From positions 4,234 through 38,232 of the forward strand of contig FR884606.1 in NCBI GenBank assembly GCA_000436075.1: DNA of 33,999 nucleotides. The letters are read 5' to 3'. The DNA comes from Eggerthella sp. CAG:209 (lineage in GTDB: Bacteria > Actinomycetota > Coriobacteriia > Coriobacteriales > Eggerthellaceae). Below the pieces are notes generated by a model. That model saw only the letters and a list, made by a program, of their open reading frames with translations. It had not been told where the DNA came from and searched no databases. Below are positions 29,332 to 33,999 of this stretch, piece by piece; positions within the stretch are counted from its first letter, which is position 1; each line of letters opens with the position of its first letter. Both the position numbers and the translations under genes were made by a program.

Positions 29332-29649
29332 TTAGTCGATATCTGCGCCACAGTGCTTGCAAACGCGAACTTTTTTACCATCTTCACGTTTGATGTTGAC
29401 GCGAGTTGCCTCCTTGCAGGAGGGGCAGATCAGCATAACGTTGGAGACATGGATGGGAGCCTCAACGGTAGCAATGCCGCCTTCAGGGTTTGCCTGGGTC
29501 GGGCGCATTGCCTTCTTCATCATGTTGACCTTTTCAACGGTGACGCGCTGAGCCGAGGGGTTGGAAGCGATTACGATGCCTTCAGCACCCTTATCCTTAC
29601 CAGCAAGAACCTTGACCTTGTCACCCTTTTTGATGTTCATCTTTGCCAT
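29332..29649 (-). CDS. rplX: 50S ribosomal protein L24
   Basis: 105 residues with the KOW motif at the start (KMNIKKGDKVKVLAGKDKG) and the family's VEKVNMMKKAMRP. The C-terminal CPSCKEATRVNIK...CKHCGADI gives two CxxC pairs. AGGAGG stands before the ATG. A protein that starts ribosome assembly on 23S rRNA. Confidence 0.96.
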   Translation of the reverse strand: MAKMNIKKGDKVKVLAGKDKGAEGIVIASNPSAQRVTVEKVNMMKKAMRPTQANPEGGIATVEAPIHVSNVMLICPSCKEATRVNIKREDGKKVRVCKHCGADID

Positions 29650-29660
29650 GGATGTTCCTC

Positions 29661-30029
29661 CTACAGCGTTTCCGGTGCCAGGGACACGATCTTCATGTAC
29701 TTCTTGTCACGAAGTTCGCGTGCAACAGGACCGAAGATACGCGTACCGCGGGGAGCGCCGTTGTTGTCGATCAGAACGCAAGCATTCTGGTCGAACTTGA
29801 TGTAGCTGCCGTCAGTACGACGAACTTCCTTCTTAACGCGCACCACGACACAGCGGACGACTTCGCCCTTCTTAACGTTGCCGTTGGGCATTGCTTCCTT
29901 AACGCTGCAAACGATGACATCGCCGAGGCCCGCGTAACGGCGCTTGGAGCCGCCCAGGACCTTGATGCACTGCACCTTGCGAGCGCCGGAGTTGTCAGCA
30001 ACGGCGAGCATGCTCTGCATTTGAATCAT
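29661..30029 (-). CDS. rplN: 50S ribosomal protein L14
   Basis: 122 residues, MIQMQSMLAVADNSGARKVQ, with VLGGSKRRYAGLGDVIVCSV and NGAPRGTRIFGPVARELR, the L14 signature. AAAGGG precedes the ATG. It begins the spc part of the cluster. Confidence 0.97.
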   Translation of the reverse strand: MIQMQSMLAVADNSGARKVQCIKVLGGSKRRYAGLGDVIVCSVKEAMPNGNVKKGEVVRCVVVRVKKEVRRTDGSYIKFDQNACVLIDNNGAPRGTRIFGPVARELRDKKYMKIVSLAPETL

Positions 30030-30067
30030 GTGCTTATCCCTTTCGATGCTTCTAAGTAAGCAAGTGC

Positions 30068-30328
30068 CTACTTAGCCTTCTCGACGATGTCGAGAAGGCG
30101 CCAGCGCTTCATCTTAGAAAGCGGGCGGGTTTCCATAATCGTTACGGTGTCGCCTACACCAGCTTCGTTGTTCTCGTCATGAGCGTGAAGCTTCTTGGTG
30201 GAGTTAACCATCTTGCCATATACAGGATGGGGCTTGCGCTCGTGAACTTGCACGACGCAGGTCTTGTCGCCGGAGATGCTTACTACAACACCCTGGCGAA
30301 CCTTACGAGAGTTACGTTCTTCACTCAT
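30068..30328 (-). CDS. rpsQ: 30S ribosomal protein S17
   Basis: 86 residues, MSEERNSRKVRQGVVVSISG then KTCVVQVHERKPHPVYGK and VTIMETRPLSKMKRWRLLDI. The ATG at 30328 has AGGAAGG ten bases upstream; the earlier TTG at 30337 lies too close to that site. Confidence 0.96.
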   Translation of the reverse strand: MSEERNSRKVRQGVVVSISGDKTCVVQVHERKPHPVYGKMVNSTKKLHAHDENNEAGVGDTVTIMETRPLSKMKRWRLLDIVEKAK

Positions 30329-30354
30329 ATTGTTCAAACCTTCCTAGCTGCACC

Positions 30355-30558
30355 CTAAGCCTGAGCGGCCTTGAGTTCACGGTCGCGCATCTCGGTCTGG
30401 ATGCGGGCGATGTCCTTCTTGACCTGCTTGATGCGAGCGGTGTTGTCGAGCTGGCCGGTAGCCATCTGGAAGCGCAGGTTGAAAAGCTCTGCACGAGCCT
30501 CCTTCAGCTTAGCCTGCAGATCTTCACCCGAAAGTTTCTGGATCTCTGCTGCTTTCAT
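30355..30558 (-). CDS. rpmC: 50S ribosomal protein L29
   Basis: 67 residues, MKAAEIQKLSGEDLQAKLKE with the conserved ELFNLRFQMATGQLDNTARI. Its ATG directly follows the rplP stop (TAA then ATG), so translation is coupled. Confidence 0.96.
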   Translation of the reverse strand: MKAAEIQKLSGEDLQAKLKEARAELFNLRFQMATGQLDNTARIKQVKKDIARIQTEMRDRELKAAQA

Positions 30559-30981
30559 TTACTCCTGCCCTTCTGCCTCACGCTTTACGATCTTGCACTT
30601 GATGGGCAACTTGTCGATAGCCAGACGGAGAGCATCCTTGGCGGTTGCCTCGTCAACACCATCGATCTCGAACATGATGCGGCCGGGCTTTACTACGGCT
30701 ACCCAACCCTCAGGGTTACCCTTACCCTTACCCATTCGAGTTTCAGCAGGCTTCTGCGTGATGGGCTTATCAGGGAAGATCGTGATCCAAACATTACCAG
30801 TACGGTTCATGCGACGAGTCATTGCGATACGTGCAGCCTCGATCTGGCGGTTGGTGATCCAATGACGGTCCAGGGCCTGAATGCCCCAAGAGCCGTGGTT
30901 CAAAGTGGTACCGCCCTTGGCGTTACCCTTCATAGAACCACGCTGCACCTTACGATGCTTAACGCGCTTAGGTACCAACAT
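30559..30981 (-). CDS. rplP: 50S ribosomal protein L16
   Basis: 140 residues, MLVPKRVKHRKVQRGSMKG, then LDRHWITNRQIEAARIAMTR and GKGKGNPEGWVAVVKPGR, the L16 signatures. Its ATG shares one base with the rpsC stop (TAATG). Confidence 0.97.
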   Translation of the reverse strand: MLVPKRVKHRKVQRGSMKGNAKGGTTLNHGSWGIQALDRHWITNRQIEAARIAMTRRMNRTGNVWITIFPDKPITQKPAETRMGKGKGNPEGWVAVVKPGRIMFEIDGVDEATAKDALRLAIDKLPIKCKIVKREAEGQE

Positions 30982-31709
30982 TACTTATCACCCCTATCGT
31001 TATTGCGGCGACGGGAACGGTTAGGACGGGAAGAACCCTCGAGTGCGGGCTGCGGAGCCTTCTGGCCCGGCAGAACTTCACCGTGGTACACCCAAACCTG
31101 GATACCAATGGAACCCATGGTGGTTGCAGCGGTGGCGAAGCCATAATCGATCTTCGCACGGAGGGTGTGCAGCGGCACGCGACCCTCGCGATACCACTCG
31201 CGGCGGCTCATTTCAGCGCCACCCAGACGACCAGCGCACTGGATACGGATACCCTTTGCGCCGCGGATACCCTTTGCGCCGCTCTTGCGGGCAGACTGAA
31301 CGGCCTTGCGCATTGCGCGACGGAATGCAACGCGGTTTTCAAGCTGCTCAGCAACGGACTGAGCAATGAGGCTTGCGTCGAGTTCAGGACGCTTAACCTC
31401 TACAACCTCAACGGAAACCGGGCCGTTGGCGATCTGGTTGAGCTTCTTGCGAAGTGCGTCAACCTCTGCGCCCTTCTTGCCGATTACTACGCCGGGGCGA
31501 GACGTGGTGATGATGACCTTGATCTTGTCACCAGCGCGCTCGATCTCTACGCGGGAGACAGCTGCATGGGCGAGCTGCTTGTCAAGGTAAGAACGAATAG
31601 CGAGGTCGTTCTCAAGGTTCTTCGCATAGTCCTTGTCGGAATACCAGCGGCTGCGCCAATCCTCGGTTACGCCGAGACGGAAACCGGTGGGGCTTACTTT
31701 CTGACCCAT
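30981..31709 (-). CDS. rpsC: 30S ribosomal protein S3, with a 6-residue internal duplication
   Basis: 242 residues. MGQKVSPTGFRLGVTEDWRS opens the protein; the KH domain has VVIGKKGAEVDALRKKL, and RREWYREGRVPLHTLRAKID is the C-terminal signature. The mRNA-entry region reads GAKGIRGAKGIRIQCAGRLGG, where most S3 proteins have one GAKGIR. The extra six residues come from a perfect 18-bp tandem repeat at 31247-31282. GGAGG stands upstream inside the rplV end. The tail is basic (NRSRRRNNDRGDK). Confidence 0.96.
   Translation of the reverse strand: MGQKVSPTGFRLGVTEDWRSRWYSDKDYAKNLENDLAIRSYLDKQLAHAAVSRVEIERAGDKIKVIITTSRPGVVIGKKGAEVDALRKKLNQIANGPVSVEVVEVKRPELDASLIAQSVAEQLENRVAFRRAMRKAVQSARKSGAKGIRGAKGIRIQCAGRLGGAEMSRREWYREGRVPLHTLRAKIDYGFATAATTMGSIGIQVWVYHGEVLPGQKAPQPALEGSSRPNRSRRRNNDRGDK
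31247..31282. repeat. Perfect 18-bp tandem repeat inside rpsC
   Basis: Two identical 18-bp units, 31247-31264 and 31265-31282, each encoding Gly-Ala-Lys-Gly-Ile-Arg in frame (with a shifted register). This looks like a recent slippage duplication kept in a highly conserved ribosomal gene. Confidence 0.95.
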
Positions 31710-31710
31710 A

Positions 31711-32052
31711 CTATGCCTCCTCTCGGGTTGCTACGATGACGGTGATGTGGCTGGTGCGCTTGCGAATGCGAGCAGCAGAGCCCTTTGCGCGGGGGCGGAT
31801 ACGCTTCAGCGTGGGGCCCTCGTCGGCGAAGCATGCCTTAACCACGAGGTTCTCGGGGTTAGCGGCACCCTTCTGTGCAGCGTTTGCAACTGCGGAGTTC
31901 AGGGTTTTCTCTACAACCTCAGCAACAGCACGGTTGGTGAAGCGGAGGGTTTCCTGAGCGGCAATAACATTCTTGCCGCGAATCTGGTCGAGTACGATGC
32001 GTGCCTTGCGGGGCGAAACGCGTACGTAGCGAGCGATTGCTTTAGCTTCCAT
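31711..32052 (-). CDS. rplV: 50S ribosomal protein L22
   Basis: 113 residues, MEAKAIARYVRVSPRKARIV with the exit-tunnel hairpin region ADEGPTLKRIRPRAKGSAAR and IRKRTSHITVIV. AAGGGTG precedes the ATG. Its stop is one base ahead of the rpsC start. Confidence 0.97.
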   Translation of the reverse strand: MEAKAIARYVRVSPRKARIVLDQIRGKNVIAAQETLRFTNRAVAEVVEKTLNSAVANAAQKGAANPENLVVKACFADEGPTLKRIRPRAKGSAARIRKRTSHITVIVATREEA

Positions 32053-32066
32053 GTTTCACCCTTTCC

Positions 32067-32324
32067 TTACTTGTCGTGGCCGCGGAAGGTGCGAGAAGGT
32101 GCGAACTCGCCCAGCTTGTGGCCAACCATGGATTCAGTAACGTAAACCGGCACGTGCTTGCGACCATCATGCACAGCGATGGTGTGACCAACCATCTCGG
32201 GGAAGATGGTGGAAGAACGCGACCACGTCTTGATGACCTTCTTGTCGCCAGCTTCGTTCATCGCAATAACGCGATCGAGAAGGCGAGGCTCCACGAAGGG
32301 ACCTTTTTTCAAACTTCTGCTCAA
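32067..32324 (-). CDS. rpsS: 30S ribosomal protein S19
   Basis: 85 residues, MSRSLKKGPFVEPRLLDRV and the signature TIAVHDGRKHVPVYVTESMV. The start codon is TTG (32324) with AAGGAG five bases upstream; no ATG would keep the conserved N-terminus. Confidence 0.96.
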   Translation of the reverse strand: MSRSLKKGPFVEPRLLDRVIAMNEAGDKKVIKTWSRSSTIFPEMVGHTIAVHDGRKHVPVYVTESMVGHKLGEFAPSRTFRGHDK

Positions 32325-32348
32325 TGTTTCTCCTTATGCGATCGGGCG

Positions 32349-33179
32349 CTACTTCTTGCGACGGCGGATGATCAGGCGGCTCGAAGCCTTCTTGGGGTTG
32401 CGAGTGCGATGACCCTTGGTAGACACGCCCCACGGAGTAACAGGATGACGACCAGAAGACTTGTTCTTGCCTTCGCCACCACCATGAGGATGGTCGACAG
32501 GGTTCATTACAGTACCGCGAACGCTGGGGCGGATGCCCTTCCAGCGGTTACGGCCAGCCTTGCCGATCTTGATGTTGCCGTGCTCGGCGTTGCCAACTTC
32601 GCCAACGGTTGCGCGGCAGGTTATGAGAACGCGACGCATTTCGGAAGAAGGCATACGCAGGATTGCATACTTGCCTTCCTTGCCCATCAACTGAATGCTG
32701 GTGCCAGCGGAACGAGCGATTGCTGCACCGCGACCAGGCTGGAGCTCAACTGCGTGGATGAGCGTACCAACGGGGATTGCGGACAGGGGCAGTGCATTGC
32801 CGGGCTTGATGTCTGCATCAGCGCCGGATACTACCGTTTCGCCAACCTTGAGGCCCTTAGGCTGAAGGATGTAGCGCTTTTCACCGTCTGCATAGTGCAG
32901 AAGAGCGATGCGAGCACTGCGGTTGGGGTCGTACTCGATCGTGGCAACCTTAGCGGGGATACCGTCCTTGTTGCGTTTGAAGTCGATGATGCGGTAACGA
33001 CGCTTGTTGCCGCCACCCTGATGACGCGTAGTAATACGGCCATTGTTGTTGCGGCCAGCCTTCTTGGGCAGGGGCGCCAACAGGGACTTCTCGGGCGTAG
33101 TGCTGGTGATCTCAGCAAAGTCCGAGACAGTCTGGAAGCGGCGTCCAGGGCTCGTGGGCTTGAACTGTTTTACTCCCAT
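32349..33179 (-). CDS. rplB: 50S ribosomal protein L2
   Basis: 276 residues, MGVKQFKPTSPGRRFQTVSD, with NNNGRITTRHQGGGNKRRYR, the peptidyl-transferase region GTVMNPVDHPHGGGEGKN and the C-terminal KASSRLIIRRRKK. It is the first ribosomal gene of this cluster. In most bacteria rplB is preceded by rpsJ, rplC, rplD and rplW; here a promoter and leader stand instead. AAAGGAAG precedes the ATG. Confidence 0.97.
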   Translation of the reverse strand: MGVKQFKPTSPGRRFQTVSDFAEITSTTPEKSLLAPLPKKAGRNNNGRITTRHQGGGNKRRYRIIDFKRNKDGIPAKVATIEYDPNRSARIALLHYADGEKRYILQPKGLKVGETVVSGADADIKPGNALPLSAIPVGTLIHAVELQPGRGAAIARSAGTSIQLMGKEGKYAILRMPSSEMRRVLITCRATVGEVGNAEHGNIKIGKAGRNRWKGIRPSVRGTVMNPVDHPHGGGEGKNKSSGRHPVTPWGVSTKGHRTRNPKKASSRLIIRRRKK

Positions 33180-33183
33180 TTTC

Positions 33184-33332
33184 TTCCTTTCTACGGGTAC
33201 GAACTGCGGGTTCGAACCCTTGGTCTTATGTGGACTCCATCACCGCCATGGGGGCCTTTGGGAGACAGCCCCCGACGATTCCGAGTTTCCACGCGTCCGG
33301 GTGTATCCATCATCAGCCAGACGCAACCGAAA
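33184..33332 (-). other. Structured 5' leader of the rplB operon
   Basis: The roughly 150-nt transcribed leader holds two strong hairpins on the minus strand. GGGGGC/GCCCCC is at 33250-33255 with 33268-33273. A 10-bp stem with one mismatch (GTTCGAACCC with GGGTACGAAC, about 33195-33219) lies just upstream of the rplB ribosome binding site. Such leaders often bind a ribosomal protein for autoregulation. The binding protein is not known here, and rplD (L4), the usual S10 regulator, is not in this operon. Confidence 0.5.
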
Positions 33333-33361
33333 AGTATACTGATTGCCTATGTAATGCGCAA
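33333..33361 (-). promoter_or_regulatory. Promoter of the rplB ribosomal operon
   Basis: On the minus strand -35 TTGCGC (33356-33361), exact 17-bp spacer and -10 TATACT (33333-33338). It would start transcription about 150 bp upstream of rplB and is the only good promoter ahead of the sixteen genes up to rpmD. Confidence 0.8.
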
Positions 33362-33416
33362 GAGATAATCGAATCGAGGCAAGTATTCGCAAAAGATTCA
33401 CAACCTGGCACGAATT

Positions 33417-33450
33417 GAGCCGAAATTGGCAGTAAGCGGCAATTTGGCTC
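33417..33450 (-). terminator. Possible terminator after the vsr-like gene
   Basis: A 12-bp stem with one bulge (33417-33428 with 33440-33450) lies 64 bp past the endonuclease stop. The tail on the minus strand (AATTCGTGCC) is not U-rich, so termination would be weak or factor-dependent. Confidence 0.4.
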
Positions 33451-33513
33451 CCCTGCTATTTCATCATAGTCCCCGATGTTTCCCCGCAATATCAGGACAA
33501 AAGCCTGCATCGT

Positions 33514-33999
33514 TTAGCGAAGCTCCTTGCCAAGCTCATGCGCGAGCTCGGGCAAAAGCTTTGCGAACGTTTCCTCACGCTTGCCTTTCTTCAACTCACA
33601 TTCCCAAATCACATGCACCTTCCAGCCATCGGCGATAAGTGCCGCTTCGTTTTGAGCATCGCGTTCTTGGTTTCGGTTGAACTTTGCCACCCAATATTCG
33701 GTGTTCTTCTTGGGAAGGGAAAGGTTGCAATGCGGGCAGCGGTGCCAATAACATCCGTGTATGAATAGCGCCACCTTCTTACCTGGCCACGCAACATCGG
33801 GGTGCCCCGGCACTTTCCATTGCAAACGATAGCCGCCCAGGCCCGCTTCGCGAAGGCGCTGCCGAACCAATAATTCGGGTTTGGTGTCTTTACGCTTGTT
33901 GCCTTGCATGGATTTATGCACCGCATAGCTCGATGCATCGGGCGCTGGAATACGCACATGGGCATACTCAACTTCGCCCTTGCCTGCACGTTTGGCGCT
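33514..33999 (-). CDS. vsr: Very short patch repair (Vsr) DNA mismatch endonuclease, 5' end beyond window
   Basis: The C-terminal part (at least 147 residues) of a Vsr endonuclease. Family motifs are in order: KDTKPELLVRQRLREAG, the metal Asp in GHPDVAWPGKKVALFIHG, the histidine in GCYWHRCPHC, EYWVAKFNRNQERD and the zinc/structural end DGWKVHVIWEC. Vsr nicks T-G mismatches made by deamination of 5-methylcytosine and is usually paired with a cytosine methyltransferase. The frame stays open to the window edge; the GTG at 33957 has no ribosome binding site, so the true start is likely beyond 33999. It occupies the place where rplW would stand in the standard S10 operon. The C-terminus EETFAKLLPELAHELGKELR is a family-variable helix. 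Confidence 0.88.
   Translation of the reverse strand, partial: SAKRAGKGEVEYAHVRIPAPDASSYAVHKSMQGNKRKDTKPELLVRQRLREAGLGGYRLQWKVPGHPDVAWPGKKVALFIHGCYWHRCPHCNLSLPKKNTEYWVAKFNRNQERDAQNEAALIADGWKVHVIWECELKKGKREETFAKLLPELAHELGKELR

Noticed and set aside
33195..33230. tRNA remnant before rplB (GGGTTCGAACCC resembles a T-arm)
   Set aside because: No acceptor, D-arm or anticodon arm is found around it on either strand; a simple hairpin explains the sequence.
32076..33368. 430-codon plus-strand frame over rplB and rpsS
   Set aside because: Antisense to two ribosomal protein genes and crosses the rplB promoter; no domain resemblance.
1..33999. CRISPR array
   Set aside because: No regularly spaced 20-40 bp repeats are visible; the only sizable repeats are the 133-bp pair and the 18-bp tandem in rpsC.

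Overview
The window looks like a chromosomal segment of a mid-GC anaerobic actinobacterium, most likely class Coriobacteriia (Eggerthellaceae-like). Supporting signs are high-GC-type ribosomal proteins at only moderate GC, a zinc-ribbon S14, a subclass Ic aspartate aminotransferase of the actinobacterial type, a four-subunit 2-oxoacid:ferredoxin oxidoreductase, and CaiB/BaiF CoA-transferases beside an MFS carrier. The genus cannot be fixed from sequence alone.

Layout. (1) 1-489: minus-strand tRNA cluster (Tyr-Thr-partial third tRNA) behind a strong promoter. (2) 490-2052: a putP-like sodium/solute symporter. (3) 2166-8306: a 5.9-kb accessory block bounded by a 133-bp near-perfect direct repeat derived from the 3' end of the HD-domain gene at 8232-9125. 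It holds a divergent LysR regulator, a class III CoA-transferase, an MFS carrier, a previously untracked 56-residue membrane protein and a second class III CoA-transferase. (4) 8232-13281: HD phosphohydrolase, aspartate aminotransferase, and a two-gene unit made of an Old Yellow Enzyme-HAD phosphatase fusion followed by an overlapping zinc-ribbon/membrane-anchored protein. (5) 13348-17621: a complete riboflavin operon (ribD-ribE-ribBA-ribH) with promoter, FMN riboswitch and riboswitch terminator. (6) 17622-20758: porG-porD-porA-porB, the ferredoxin-linked 2-oxoacid oxidoreductase. (7) 21088-23349: a large polytopic membrane protein. (8) 23421-33361: a ribosomal protein block covering the back part of the S10 operon and the spc operon: rplB-rpsS-rplV-rpsC-rplP-rpmC-rpsQ-rplN-rplX-rplE-rpsZ-rpsH-rplF-rplR-rpsE-rpmD, a terminator, rplO-secY, a terminator, adk. 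(9) 33514-33999: a Vsr-type endonuclease open at the window edge.

How it works together. Riboflavin synthesis feeds FMN/FAD to flavoenzymes such as the OYE fusion, and is switched off by FMN through the riboswitch. The Por complex links 2-oxoacid oxidation to ferredoxin reduction in anaerobic metabolism. The LysR/CoA-transferase/MFS block reads as an acquired module for importing an organic acid and activating it by CoA exchange. The substrate is unknown.

The best candidate for something new is that direct-repeat-bounded block with two dissimilar CoA-transferases and a tiny membrane protein. Next are the OYE-HAD fusion and the rearranged ribosomal locus: rplC/D/W/rpsJ are absent upstream of rplB, a terminator cuts the spc operon after rpmD, and map/infA do not follow adk.
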